From: RHKX01 sp046330285
Lineage (GTDB): Bacteria > Actinomycetota > Thermoleophilia > Solirubrobacterales > 70-9
Length of the DNA: 64,000 bases
NCBI GenBank assembly: GCA_046330285.1
Contig: JAXLSX010000001.1
Span: 248,001-312,000 of the forward strand
Direction: 5' to 3'
The number at the start of each line of letters is the position of its first letter. The first letter of the stretch is position 1. The translations under genes were made by a program, and so were the position numbers. The notes under the pieces are model-generated. The model did no database searches, was not told where the DNA came from, and was given only the letters and a program-made list of their open reading frames with translations. This document shows, one piece after another, positions 15,555 through 23,809 of this stretch.

Positions 15555-16334
15555 GTGCGGATCCTCTTCATCGGCGACATCGTCGGCGGCCCCGGCCGCC
15601 GCGGGCTCGCGAAGCTCCTGCCCGGCCTCCGCGAGGAGTTCGAGCCCGACCTCGTGATCGCCAACGGCGAGAACGCGGCGGGCGGCGTCGGCATCACCGA
15701 GCGGACGGCGGATGAGATCTTCGCCGCCGGCGTCGAGATGATCACGACCGGCAACCACGTCTACCGGCACCGCGACGCCTACGACTTCATCGACCGCTGC
15801 GAGCGCCTGGTCCGCCCCGCCAACTACCCGAAGGGCAATCCCGGGCGCGGGTCGGCGATCGTCGAGGTCGGCGGGACCAAGGTCGGCGTGCTGAACCTGA
15901 GCGGCGAGCTGCAGCTCACTGTCGCACGGTCGGCCTTCCCCGCGGCCGACGCCGAGCTCGCCGAGCTGAAGCGGCGCGGGGCCGAGGTCGTCTTCGTCGA
16001 CTTCCACGCCGAGGTGACGAGCGAGAAGGTGGCGATGGGCTGGCACCTCGACGGGCGGGTGGCGGCGGTCGTCGGTACCCACACGCACGTGCCGACCGCG
16101 GACGGGCGGGTGCTGCCGGGCGGGACGGCGTTCATCTCCGACGTCGGCATGACCGGGTCCCGGGACAGCATCCTCGGGGTCGAGGTCGAGGACGCGCTCG
16201 GGCGCTTCGTGACGCAGATGCCGGCGCGGTTCCGGACCGCCGAGGAGAACGTCTGGATCAACGCCGTCGTCGTCGACGTCGGCGCCGACGGCAGCGCCGA
16301 GGGGATCCAGCAGGTCCTCCGGCCGGCTTCCTGA
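15555..16334 (+). CDS. ymdB: YmdB-family metallophosphoesterase (cyclic nucleotide phosphodiesterase)
   Basis: This 259-aa protein belongs to the TIGR00282/YmdB family, whose studied members hydrolyse 2',3'-cyclic nucleotides (and some cAMP/cGMP) with a di-iron or other metal centre. Metal-binding motifs include FIGDIVGGPGR, NGENAAGG, TTGNHVY, DFHAEVTSEK and GTHTHV. GTG 15555 gives the normal N-terminus MRILFIGDI and lies 7 nt after a TAGGGT box. It is divergent from the ABC exporter operon, 70 bp apart. Confidence 0.93.
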   Translation: MRILFIGDIVGGPGRRGLAKLLPGLREEFEPDLVIANGENAAGGVGITERTADEIFAAGVEMITTGNHVYRHRDAYDFIDRCERLVRPANYPKGNPGRGSAIVEVGGTKVGVLNLSGELQLTVARSAFPAADAELAELKRRGAEVVFVDFHAEVTSEKVAMGWHLDGRVAAVVGTHTHVPTADGRVLPGGTAFISDVGMTGSRDSILGVEVEDALGRFVTQMPARFRTAEENVWINAVVVDVGADGSAEGIQQVLRPAS

Positions 16335-16385
16335 GCGGAACTTCTCCCGCCTGAGCAGGCGATTCACAGATTCCGGACGGTGGCC

Positions 16386-16391
16386 GATAAA
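16386..16391 (+). promoter_or_regulatory. -10 box of the membrane diguanylate cyclase gene
   Basis: GATAAA, 6 nt before ATG 16398. If used, transcription starts at that ATG, which excludes the in-frame GTG at 16380. Confidence 0.55.
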
Positions 16392-16397
16392 CCGTCT

Positions 16398-17471
16398 ATG
16401 GAAGGGGGATCGAGCTGGCTGATCGCCCGGGACCACGACCGGCAGCGAATGCTGGAGATGGACCGGCGACTGCAGAACGTCAGGCTGATGACGTTCGGCG
16501 TACTGGCGGTCGCGTTCATCGCCTGCGGGCCGTGGATCGGCTGGCAGACACTCCCGCTGCTCTTCTTCGCCGGCATCTTCTTCGCGCTCGCCGACGGCCG
16601 CGCCGAGAAGGTCAAGCGGCCCGAGTACTGGATCTTCGGCGCCTGGGTCGGCGCGCAGCTGATGATCGCCGCCGCGGTCCTGCTCACCGACGCGCCGGAG
16701 CTGATCTCGGCGATCTGGTTCGCGCTGCCGATCGTCACCCTCAGCACCCGCTTCTCGGGGCGCGGGATCGTCGCCGGCGTGCTGATCACGCTCGTTCTCC
16801 TCTGCGCCGTGATGCTCGGAACCGACGCGGGCGCCGTCCGCGACTACCCGCCGATCCTGCTCATGCCCGCCGCCCTGATCTGCGGCGTCGCGATCCTCTC
16901 GACCGCCCTCATGTACTCCGACCTCAAGTACCGGAGCGAGTCGGTCATCGACCCGCTGACCGGGCTGCTCAACCGCAAGGCGCTCGAGAACCGGATCGCC
17001 GAGCTCAGCCGGCAGTCGCTCACCGCCGACGCCCCGGTCGGCCTCGTCTGCTGCGACCTCGACCACTTCAAGCGGGTCAACGACACGATCGGCCACCCCT
17101 GCGGCGACGACGTCCTCGTCCGCGTCGCCGAGATCATCCGCGGCCAGCTCCGCGCGTTCGAGCTCGCCTACCGGACCGGCGGCGAGGAGTTCCTGGTCGT
17201 CCTCCCCGGCCTCGGCGTCGCGGAGACGGCCGAGCTCGCAGAGCGGATCCGCGCCGCCGTCGCCCGCCACCCCTTCCCGCACGGCATCGGGCTGACGATG
17301 AGCTGCGGCGTCAGCGCCTCCGGCACCGGCCGCCGCCTCGACTTCGACGCCCTTTGGACGAGCGTCGACGACGCGCTCTACGAGGCCAAGCGCGGGGGCA
17401 GGAACCGGGTCAGCGTGGCGGGAACGGTGGCGCCGGGCGCGGCGGTGGAGTTGCACGCGGGCGTGGCCTGA
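16398..17471 (+). CDS. Membrane-bound diguanylate cyclase (GGDEF domain)
   Basis: This 357-aa protein makes cyclic di-GMP. Residues about 25-175 contain five or six membrane helices without a recognised sensor fold. A GGDEF domain follows (about 190-350), starting at DPLTGLLNRKALE, with CDLDHFKRVND and the active-site signature GGEEF near residue 260. No RxxD inhibitory site is evident just before the signature. It stands alone between ymdB and an AbiEi-like gene. The signal is presumably sensed in or near the membrane. Confidence 0.93.
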   Translation: MEGGSSWLIARDHDRQRMLEMDRRLQNVRLMTFGVLAVAFIACGPWIGWQTLPLLFFAGIFFALADGRAEKVKRPEYWIFGAWVGAQLMIAAAVLLTDAPELISAIWFALPIVTLSTRFSGRGIVAGVLITLVLLCAVMLGTDAGAVRDYPPILLMPAALICGVAILSTALMYSDLKYRSESVIDPLTGLLNRKALENRIAELSRQSLTADAPVGLVCCDLDHFKRVNDTIGHPCGDDVLVRVAEIIRGQLRAFELAYRTGGEEFLVVLPGLGVAETAELAERIRAAVARHPFPHGIGLTMSCGVSASGTGRRLDFDALWTSVDDALYEAKRGGRNRVSVAGTVAPGAAVELHAGVA

Positions 17472-17591
17472 GGGGTTGGGCGCGGGCGTGGCCTGACGGC
17501 CCAGCGCGTGTTGCTGGTTCGTGGCGTTGTTCTGGCATAGAGGGGGAGTTGGAGCGCCACACGTGCGGGAATTCCTGGCAGCGTCGGGGCC

Positions 17592-18584
17592 ATGGCAACT
17601 GGGTGGCATGAAACGCAACCTGTGGGAGCGTTTTCTGCCATCGAGCGGCGAATAGCGACGGTTGCGAAGCAGCAGCTTGGACTGATCCGCAACGATCAGC
17701 TCGCGGCAATCGGTCTCAGCGGAGCAGCCGTTCGCAAGCGCAGCAACGCCGGCCGGCTGTACCGCGTTCACCACGGCGTCTACTCACTCGCCCCTCCCCC
17801 GCTGACTCGTCACCAGATCTGGCTCGCCGCGGTCCTCGCCTGCGGACCGGAAGCCCTCCTCAGCCGCGAGCCCTCGGCGATCCTCCAGGGGTTCCTTCAG
17901 AGCGGGACCCTCCTCCCCCACGTCACCGTCCCCGACGGGGCCGGCCGCAGCCGCGAAGGCATCACGGTCCACCGCTCGCTCGTGGACACCCGCGACCGGC
18001 GCCGGGTCCAGGGCATCCCGTGCACATCGGCCGACCGTGTCCTCGTCGACCTTGCTCCCGCCTGCGACTCCATCGAGCTCGAGACGCTCCTCGTCGCGGC
18101 CGAGTCGCTCGGGCTGGTCAAACGCGGCCGGCTCGGGGAGCTCGTCGCCGAGCGCGAGGGGCGGCCGGGGATGCGCCGGCTCGCCGACCTGCTCGCCCTC
18201 GAGCCCGGGATCGCCCGGTCCTGGCCGGAGGTGCACTTCCTCCCGGTCTGCTTCCTCGCCGGCGTGCCCCATCCGTTGCAGAACCATCCGATTCCGGTTG
18301 CCGGCGAGCCGCGGCCGCTCGTCGTCGACTTCGCCTGGCCCGAGATCGGGCTCGTCGTCGAGCTCGACAGCCAGCGCTTCCACGGCGACTGGGCCTCGGC
18401 CATGCGCGACCGGGAGCGCGACCAGCTGCTGGCCCTGGCCGGCTGGGACTGTCACCGCTTCGTCCGCGGGGTCGTCGAGGAGGACCCGGGCGGCACCGCC
18501 GGACGCCTCCGGGCCCTCCATGCGATGCGAATAGGGTTGCGGCATGGCGGAAGCGATCCAGCCCCCCGAGCGGCCGGAGCCTGA
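17592..18584 (+). CDS. AbiEi-like antitoxin domain plus DUF559 endonuclease-like domain
   Basis: The 330-aa protein starts with a winged-helix AbiEi/type IV antitoxin N-terminal domain (about 20-70, LIRNDQLAAIGLSGAAVRKR...GRLYRVHHGVYSL). It ends in a DUF559/Vsr-like PD-(D/E)XK-type domain (about 235-310: VVDFAWPEIGLVVELDS...H...RDRERDQLLALAGWDCHRF). The combination is common as a stand-alone gene in high-GC actinobacteria and its role is not known. There is no partner toxin next to it. Its last 41 bp overlap the thioesterase gene. Confidence 0.85.
   Translation: MATGWHETQPVGAFSAIERRIATVAKQQLGLIRNDQLAAIGLSGAAVRKRSNAGRLYRVHHGVYSLAPPPLTRHQIWLAAVLACGPEALLSREPSAILQGFLQSGTLLPHVTVPDGAGRSREGITVHRSLVDTRDRRRVQGIPCTSADRVLVDLAPACDSIELETLLVAAESLGLVKRGRLGELVAEREGRPGMRRLADLLALEPGIARSWPEVHFLPVCFLAGVPHPLQNHPIPVAGEPRPLVVDFAWPEIGLVVELDSQRFHGDWASAMRDRERDQLLALAGWDCHRFVRGVVEEDPGGTAGRLRALHAMRIGLRHGGSDPAPRAAGA
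18532..18537 (+). promoter_or_regulatory. -10 box of the thioesterase gene
   Basis: TAGGGT, 6 nt before ATG 18544, lying inside the 3' end of the preceding gene. Confidence 0.5.
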
Positions 18585-19080
18585 GAGCGGGTCGGGCGAG
18601 GACGAGGCACGGCGGGTCGCCGACTCGAGCTCGCTGCTCGTCCGCTGGATGTCGATCGGCGACGCCAACTCCGGCGGCTTCATCCACGGCGGCACGGTGA
18701 TGCGCCTGGTCGACGAGGCCGCCGGGCTGGCGGCGATCAAACACTCGGGCCGCCGGGTGGTGACGGCCGGGATGGACCGGATGACCTTCAACACGCCCGT
18801 GTTCGTCGGCGAGCTCCTTCGCTGCACCGCCTCGGTCAACGCGGTCTGGCGGACGTCGATGGAGGTCGGCGTCCGGGTCGAGGCGGAGAACCCCTTCACC
18901 GGCGAGACGCGTCACACGTCGACCGCCTACCTGACGATGGTCGCGCTCGACGAGGGCCAGCCCGTCGCGGCGCCGAAGCTGATCGCCGAGTCCGACGACG
19001 AGCGCCGGCGCCAGCGCGAGGCCGAGGTCCGGCGTGCGAACCGCCTGGCCGAGCGCGATCAGATCCTCGGGGGCCGCTAA
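18544..19080 (+). CDS. Acyl-CoA thioesterase, hotdog fold (YciA/BFIT-like)
   Basis: The 178-aa protein hydrolyses acyl-CoA thioesters. After a Glu/Pro-rich N-terminus, the hotdog domain (about 30-150) shows GFIHGGTVMRLVDEAAGLAA, the helix-capping His/Gly/Asp pattern of this family, followed by the strands DRMTFNTPVFVGELLRCTASV and TSTAYLTMVALD. A basic helical tail (RRRQREAEVRR) ends the protein. Chain-length preference cannot be read. Confidence 0.92.
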   Translation: MAEAIQPPERPEPESGSGEDEARRVADSSSLLVRWMSIGDANSGGFIHGGTVMRLVDEAAGLAAIKHSGRRVVTAGMDRMTFNTPVFVGELLRCTASVNAVWRTSMEVGVRVEAENPFTGETRHTSTAYLTMVALDEGQPVAAPKLIAESDDERRRQREAEVRRANRLAERDQILGGR

Positions 19081-19096
19081 CCGCCCCGAAAAGCGA

Positions 19097-19127
19097 AGCG
19101 CCGCCTCAATCGAAACTGGGCGGCGCT
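19097..19127 (-). terminator. Rho-independent terminator of the cold-shock gene
   Basis: A 9-bp stem, AGCGCCGCC with GGCGGCGCT, is followed on the minus strand by TTCGCTTTT. It lies 47 nt past the csp stop codon and may also stop the plus-strand thioesterase transcript. Confidence 0.65.
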
Positions 19128-19173
19128 GGTCCGTCGTCTCCCGTGGGCGGAAGAAACGGCGCTTGTGGTGGTT

Positions 19174-19374
19174 CTACGCCTTGGTGACGTTGACCGCCTG
19201 GGGGCCCTTCGCGGAGTCCTCCATGTCGAAGTTGACCCGGTCACCCTCGTCGATGCGAGCACCGCCGACGATGTTGCTGATGTGGACGAAGGCGTCCTTG
19301 TCGCCACCCTCGTCAGGAGCGATGAAGCCGTAGCCCTTCTCTCCGTTGAACCACTTGACGGTTCCACTTGCCAT
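19174..19374 (-). CDS. Cold-shock protein (CspA family)
   Basis: The 66-aa nucleic-acid chaperone has both RNA-binding motifs: KGYGFIAP (RNP1) and VFVHIS-like DAFVHISNI (RNP2). MASGTVKWFN is the standard N-terminus. GGAGG lies 9 nt upstream of the ATG, so unlike many neighbours it has a leader. Roughly 170 bp upstream are non-coding and are likely to include a structured 5' UTR as in other csp genes. Single-domain, normal length. Confidence 0.98.
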   Translation of the reverse strand: MASGTVKWFNGEKGYGFIAPDEGGDKDAFVHISNIVGGARIDEGDRVNFDMEDSAKGPQAVNVTKA

Positions 19375-19573
19375 TTCGCATTGCCTCCAATGCCGTTAGT
19401 TCTGCGGCCCGATTGAAAAGCACTGCGGGGCAGTGGTCCTCGTCCTCAAGCACACATTTCTTCGTACACGGCCGGGCGATCTCCCCCCGACCTCCCGCAA
19501 GAGTAAACGGCTCGGCGGCTGCGGGGTCGCTAGGTTCCCGGAGGTCTTGAGTGAGTTCAGGCAACTCGGGGAG

Positions 19574-20212
19574 ATGGCGCTGGACCGCCTCAGCGACGAG
19601 GACCTCGTCGCCTACGTCGTGGCCGCCCGCGAGGCCGGTCGGCCCGACGCCGGCAAGCGCGCGTCGGACATGCTCGCCTTCCGGATCCAGCCGCTCGTCG
19701 AGGCCCGCGTCGCCGCCAAGGTCGGCCGCGAAGCCGCCGAGGACGTGGTCATGGAGGTCCTCACGTCGTTCCTCCAGTCGGCGTTCGACGGCAAGGTGAT
19801 CCTCTCCGTCCGCGCCTTCGTCGCAACGATCGCGAAGCGGCGGATCGCCGACCACTACCGCCGGCTCGAGCGCGACCCCCAGCAGGTGCCGCTGCCCGGG
19901 AGCGACGGCGACGACGAGGACGTCTGGGGCCGCGAGCCGGGCGCCGAGGACGACACCAGCTCGCTCTTCTACATGGACGTCGTCGACCGCCTCCTCGCCG
20001 AGCGCAGCGAGCTCCACCGGGAGATCATCCGGCTCTACGGGCCCGAGGCGATCGATGGCGAGGACATGCAGGGGGCCGAGGTCGTCGAGGAGCTGGCGCG
20101 GCGCGGGGAGGCGGTCACCGTCGCGAACGTGCAGCAGATCTGGCACCGCTTCAAGGCCGAGCTCAGGGACGAGCTCCGAACCGGAGAACATGAGGTGGAT
20201 CCCGATGGCTGA
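19574..20212 (+). CDS. Sigma-70 family (ECF-like) factor
   Basis: The 212-aa protein has a region 2-like segment (about 35-100: FRIQPLVEARVAAKVGREAAEDVVMEVL...RAFVATIAKRRIADHYR) and a region 4-like helix-turn-helix near the C-terminus (about 160-205: VVEELARRGEAVTVANVQQIWHRFKAEL). The acidic linker is longer than usual. The start is uncertain: ATG 19574 is used here, while TTG 19547 has GGAGG only 2 nt upstream. Its stop overlaps the next gene's start by 8 bp, and a protease gene follows, so it looks like the output arm of a three-gene signalling unit. Confidence 0.82.
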   Translation: MALDRLSDEDLVAYVVAAREAGRPDAGKRASDMLAFRIQPLVEARVAAKVGREAAEDVVMEVLTSFLQSAFDGKVILSVRAFVATIAKRRIADHYRRLERDPQQVPLPGSDGDDEDVWGREPGAEDDTSSLFYMDVVDRLLAERSELHREIIRLYGPEAIDGEDMQGAEVVEELARRGEAVTVANVQQIWHRFKAELRDELRTGEHEVDPDG

Positions 20213-20843
20213 CATCGACCGACTGATCGAGGAGTTCGCCGCCGACTGGGAGGCGGGCCGCCGCACCGACGTCGGCTCGTTCCTCGAACGGGTCGATCCC
20301 GGGCAGCGTCAGGAGCTAGCGGCCGCACTCGACAACTACCTCATGGCGGCGCCAACCCGAAGGTGGGATCCGGAGGCGTTCGAGGGCTCGCTCGCACAGC
20401 GGGCGTCGGACCGCGTCTACGAGTCGGTCGCCGGAGTCTCGGGCGCCTGGCCCGAGCTCCTGCCGCGCCTCCGCAACCAGGCACGGATCAAGCGACGCGA
20501 TCTCGTCGAGCGCCTGACCGAGGCCCTCGGCTTCGGCGGCGAGCGCGAGATCGCCAAGGTCGGCGACTACTACAACCGGATGGAGCACGGGCGCCTCGAG
20601 GCGAACGGGGTCTCGCGGCGCGTGATCGACGCTCTCGCGGTCGTCCTCCGCGCCGACGCCGAGGAGATCGCCGCGGCCGGGGCACGCCGTGCGGAGGCCG
20701 CCGATCCCGGCGACGTCGCCTTCGCCCGCAAGGCCTTCCCGAACGCCGAGTTCACCGACGTCCGCCTGCTCGAGAGCATGGACATGGAGGTGCCGGCGGA
20801 GCCCACCCACGACGAGATCGACGCCCTCTTCCTCGACGGCTGA
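20205..20843 (+). CDS. HTH (XRE-like) protein, possible sigma-factor partner
   Basis: The 212-aa protein begins DIDRLIEEFAADWEAGRR...LERV, the same sort of N-terminal segment seen in front of kinases that travel with ECF-like sigma factors. A basic helix-turn-helix-like middle follows (about 90-160: RIKRRDLVERLTEALGF...KVGDYYNRMEHGRLE). It ends in an acidic tail (EVPAEPTHDEIDALFLDG). GAGGTGG precedes ATG 20205. The position between a sigma factor and an ImmA/IrrE-type protease suggests that it is a regulator cleaved by the protease; this is inference. Confidence 0.82.
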   Translation: MADIDRLIEEFAADWEAGRRTDVGSFLERVDPGQRQELAAALDNYLMAAPTRRWDPEAFEGSLAQRASDRVYESVAGVSGAWPELLPRLRNQARIKRRDLVERLTEALGFGGEREIAKVGDYYNRMEHGRLEANGVSRRVIDALAVVLRADAEEIAAAGARRAEAADPGDVAFARKAFPNAEFTDVRLLESMDMEVPAEPTHDEIDALFLDG

Positions 20844-20875
20844 ACGCCGCTCCGGGCCGGCGCCACCGCGCGGGC

Positions 20876-20881
20876 TAGGAT
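20876..20881 (+). promoter_or_regulatory. -10 box of the ImmA/IrrE-type protease gene
   Basis: TAGGAT, 7 nt before ATG 20889. The protease can thus be expressed apart from the sigma/HTH pair. Confidence 0.5.
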
Positions 20882-20888
20882 CGCCGGC

Positions 20889-21437
20889 ATGGAGGGGGTG
20901 ACGGAACGAGCCGAGGAGCTTCTCGCCCAGGTGCCCGACTGGATCTGGGACGGCAGCTCCCTGCCGGTCCCGGTCGAGGACATCGCCGACAGCCACTGCG
21001 GCCTGCTCGTCCGCGACGTCGACGACATGACGCAGGCGCCCGGCTGCCCGCCGCTCGAGGGCGAGCAGACGATCTCGGGCCTGCTGCTGCCGAGCCGCGG
21101 CGAGATCTGGGTCAACGCCGAGGAGGCGCGGGAGTGGCCGCCGCGGCGGCGATTCACGATCGGCCACGAGCTCGGCCACTGGGTCCTCCATCAGAACGAG
21201 CAGACCTCGCTCTTCTGCCGCCACGGCACCGTCGATCCCGACGAGGGCGCGCCGGCCGAACGTCCGCCGCTCGACCCGATCGAGGAGCAGGCCAACTGGT
21301 TCGCCGCCTCGCTGCTGATGCCCGCCTCCCTGATCCGTCGCCACTACGAGCGCACCGGCGGCGACTTCCAGGCGCTCTGCGAGACCTTCAACTGCTCCGG
21401 AGCGGCGATGGGCCGCAGGCTCCATCAGGTGATCTGA
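20889..21437 (+). CDS. ImmA/IrrE-family metallo-endopeptidase (M78)
   Basis: This 182-aa zinc protease has the HELGHW active site (near residue 95) and the downstream EEQANWFAASLLMP helix typical of ImmA/IrrE, which supplies the third metal ligand. Characterised members (ImmA, IrrE/PprI) cleave HTH repressors such as ImmR or DdrO after stress. The neighbouring HTH protein is the obvious candidate substrate. Family length is normal and no domain is fused to it. Confidence 0.93.
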   Translation: MEGVTERAEELLAQVPDWIWDGSSLPVPVEDIADSHCGLLVRDVDDMTQAPGCPPLEGEQTISGLLLPSRGEIWVNAEEAREWPPRRRFTIGHELGHWVLHQNEQTSLFCRHGTVDPDEGAPAERPPLDPIEEQANWFAASLLMPASLIRRHYERTGGDFQALCETFNCSGAAMGRRLHQVI

Positions 21438-21491
21438 GCGCGAATCCGGGTAGTCCCGGTGGATCCTCGTTTGGACCGCTCCGCGAGGTGG

Positions 21492-21497
21492 TAAGAA
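21492..21497 (+). promoter_or_regulatory. Extended -10 of the sulfatase/sulfotransferase operon
   Basis: TAAGAA preceded by TGG (extended -10) lies 7 nt before GTG 21505, supporting a leaderless GTG start. Confidence 0.5.
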
Positions 21498-21504
21498 TTG
21501 TCGA

Positions 21505-22848
21505 GTGAAGGACTCAACAATCGAGCGACCACCGAACATCCTCTACATCCACTCCCATGACACCGGGCGGCACGTGCAGCCGTACGGATACTGGGTCCGG
21601 ACGCCGCATCTGCAGATGCTGGCCGAGCAGGGCGTCCTCTTCCGCAAGGCCTTCTGCGCGTCACCGACCTGCTCGGGTTCGCGCGCCTCGCTGCTCACGG
21701 GTCAGTACTGCCACAACAACGGCATGCTCGGCCTCGCCCACCGCGGCTGGAAGCTGAACGACTACGGCGAGCACCTGATCCACCCGCTGCGCGAGGCCGG
21801 CTACCGCTCGATCCTGATCGGCGAGCAGCACATCTCCGAGGACCCGGGCGTCATCGGCTACGACGAGGTCGTCCCGGTCGACAGCAACCACGCCTCCCAG
21901 GTCGCGCCCGCCGCCAACGCGATGCTGCGCGAGACCAGCGAGCCCTTCTTCATGTCCGTCGGCTTCTTCGAGACCCATCGCGAGTTCGAACTCCCGGCCT
22001 CGGTCCGCGACTCGCTCTACGCGCAGCCGGCGCCCAACCTCCCCGACCTCGAGGCGACCCGTGACGACATGGCGGCCTTCAAGGCCAGCGCCCGCTCGCT
22101 CGACGAGGGCATCGGCTCGGTCCTGAACGAGCTCCACCGAGCCGGTCTCGAGGACAACACGCTGATCGTCTGCACCACCGACCACGGGCTCGCATTCCCG
22201 CGCCAGAAGGCGACGCTCTACGACCGCGGCACCGGCGTCCTCACGATCCTCCGCGGACCCGGCGGCTTCACCGGCGGCAAGGTCTTCGACGCGATGGTGA
22301 GCCACCTGGACATCTACCCCACCCTCTGCGAGATCGCCGGCGTGCCGACGCCGGACTTCGCGTACGGGAAGTCGATCCTGCCGCTGATCGAAGGTGAGGT
22401 CGACCGCCTCCACGACGAGGTCTTCACCGAGATGACCTTCCACGCCGCCTACGAGCCCCAGCGCGCGGTCCGGACCGAGCGCTGGAAGTACATCCGCCGC
22501 TTCCACGACTACGAGCACCCGGTCCTCGCCAACTGCGACGACAGCGCCACCAAGGATCTGCTCGTGGCCGCCGGCTGGGGCGATCAGATCGTCGCCGAGG
22601 AGCGCCTCCACGACCTCGTCCTCGACCCGAACGAGAACGCCAACCTCGCCTACGACGAATCGCACGCGGACGTTCGCGCGGATCTGGCGGCCCGTCTCGA
22701 AGCGTGGATGGAGGCAACCGACGACCCGCTGCTCGACGGACCGGTGGAGCCGCCGGCCGGGGCGCTCGTCAACAGCCCCGACCAGGTCTCGCCGGCGGAG
22801 CCGACCATCGAGGGCTGGTCGCCGACCGCGTCCGGAGGCGTCCGGTGA
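21505..22848 (+). CDS. Sulfatase (type I, formylglycine-dependent)
   Basis: The 447-aa protein starts RPPNILYIHSHDTGRHV, the metal-binding N-terminus of arylsulfatase-like enzymes. It has CSGSRASLLTG (Cys56), in which the formylglycine core CxPxR appears as CSGSR; Gly in place of Pro/Ala is unusual but is tolerated in some subfamilies. Further metal and active-site elements are SVGFFETHREF and CTTDHGLAFPRQK. Length and layout resemble heparan N-sulfatase/sulfohydrolase-like members. It has no signal peptide. The stop overlaps the sulfotransferase start (GTGA), so the two are translationally coupled. Confidence 0.93.
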   Translation: MKDSTIERPPNILYIHSHDTGRHVQPYGYWVRTPHLQMLAEQGVLFRKAFCASPTCSGSRASLLTGQYCHNNGMLGLAHRGWKLNDYGEHLIHPLREAGYRSILIGEQHISEDPGVIGYDEVVPVDSNHASQVAPAANAMLRETSEPFFMSVGFFETHREFELPASVRDSLYAQPAPNLPDLEATRDDMAAFKASARSLDEGIGSVLNELHRAGLEDNTLIVCTTDHGLAFPRQKATLYDRGTGVLTILRGPGGFTGGKVFDAMVSHLDIYPTLCEIAGVPTPDFAYGKSILPLIEGEVDRLHDEVFTEMTFHAAYEPQRAVRTERWKYIRRFHDYEHPVLANCDDSATKDLLVAAGWGDQIVAEERLHDLVLDPNENANLAYDESHADVRADLAARLEAWMEATDDPLLDGPVEPPAGALVNSPDQVSPAEPTIEGWSPTASGGVR

Positions 22849-23720
22849 AGCCGACCCGCTCCTACCTGGTCTGCTCGACGCCCCGCTCCGGCAGCACCCT
22901 CGTCTGCAAGGCGCTCCGCGACACCGGCGTCGCCGGCCGCCCCGAGGAGTACTTCGAGGCGCTCCGCAGCACCGGCCGGCCGCGCCGCCCCGAGGAGTAC
23001 TTCGCCGGGGTCGACGACCGCTCGATCTTCGACGAGCTCGGCGAGCCCGAGGACGGCGGCGCCCCGCCCCCCGCCTGGTCGCGCACCGCCTACGACCGCT
23101 ACCTCGACTGGGCCAAGGAACAGGGCACGACCGACAACGGCGTCTTCGGAGCGAAGCTGATGTGGCAGTACCTCGGCGACTTCGTCGGCCTGCTCCGCGG
23201 CGTCCCCGAGTACCGCGATCTGCCGCTGTCGGAGCTCCTCCCCGCCGCCTTCCCCGACCTCACCTTCGTCCGGGTCGTCCGCGCGAACAAGATCCGCCAG
23301 GCCGTCTCGCTCTGGAAGGCGGTGCAGACGGCGAGCTGGAGCGACCGCGGCGGCGAGGCGCCGACCGAGGAGGGTTACCGCGCCTTCCTCGAGGAGCACA
23401 AGCCGCAGCTCCGCTTCCACTACAAGGCGATCAGCCACCTGCTCGACCAGACCCTGGCGGCCGAGGCGAGCTGGGACGCATTCTTCGAGCACACGCGAAT
23501 CAAGCCGATCCTCGTTCTATATGAGAACTTCTATGCCGACTATGCGACCAGCACGTTGAACATCCTCGACCGCCTCGGCCTCGAGCCCTCGCCGGATTTC
23601 GACCCGGAGCCGCAGATGCGCCGGCAGTCGGACGGCATCAACGACGACTGGGCGCGGCGGTTCAGCGAGCTCCGGCTCGGGACCGAATTCGACCTCGTGC
23701 CTGCGGGAAACGCGGGGTAA
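22845..23720 (+). CDS. Stf0-type sulfotransferase
   Basis: The 291-aa protein transfers sulfate from PAPS. The PAPS 5'-phosphosulfate loop is YLVCSTPRSGSTLVCKAL at the N-terminus. RVVRANKIRQAVSLWKA supplies the 3'-phosphate-binding Arg/Ser. The overall sequence fits Stf0, whose mycobacterial member sulfates trehalose. GTG 22845 overlaps the sulfatase stop. Together the pair could attach and remove sulfate on the same class of glycan or lipid; the acceptor is unknown. Confidence 0.92.
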   Translation: MKPTRSYLVCSTPRSGSTLVCKALRDTGVAGRPEEYFEALRSTGRPRRPEEYFAGVDDRSIFDELGEPEDGGAPPPAWSRTAYDRYLDWAKEQGTTDNGVFGAKLMWQYLGDFVGLLRGVPEYRDLPLSELLPAAFPDLTFVRVVRANKIRQAVSLWKAVQTASWSDRGGEAPTEEGYRAFLEEHKPQLRFHYKAISHLLDQTLAAEASWDAFFEHTRIKPILVLYENFYADYATSTLNILDRLGLEPSPDFDPEPQMRRQSDGINDDWARRFSELRLGTEFDLVPAGNAG

Positions 23721-23809
23721 CTGCGTTGTGGGCCAGGGCCGACGCCGGTGGGTTGCTGCCCGGTCCCGTTGCCCCTCTAACAGTCGGGAATGAGGGTGCC
23801 GATAGGGGG

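Noticed and set aside
16335..16397. Possible c-di-GMP riboswitch before the diguanylate cyclase.
   Set aside because: The space is only 63 nt, lacks the conserved GEMM core, and a -10 box 6 nt before the ATG leaves no leader.
17457..17496. Short direct repeat of GCGGGCGTGGCCTGA around the end of the GGDEF gene.
   Set aside because: A single small duplication with no other mobile-element feature; probably replication slippage.
13326..17774. Very long open frame (over 1400 codons) on the minus strand.
   Set aside because: It is the antisense shadow of several genes with clear motifs (ABC exporter, ymdB, GGDEF); long antisense frames are expected at this GC content.
22845..23720. Reading the sulfotransferase from the earlier ATG at 22704.
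   Set aside because: The upstream part is the sulfatase in another frame; the PAPS loop at the normal distance from GTG 22845 and the GTGA overlap favour the shorter form.
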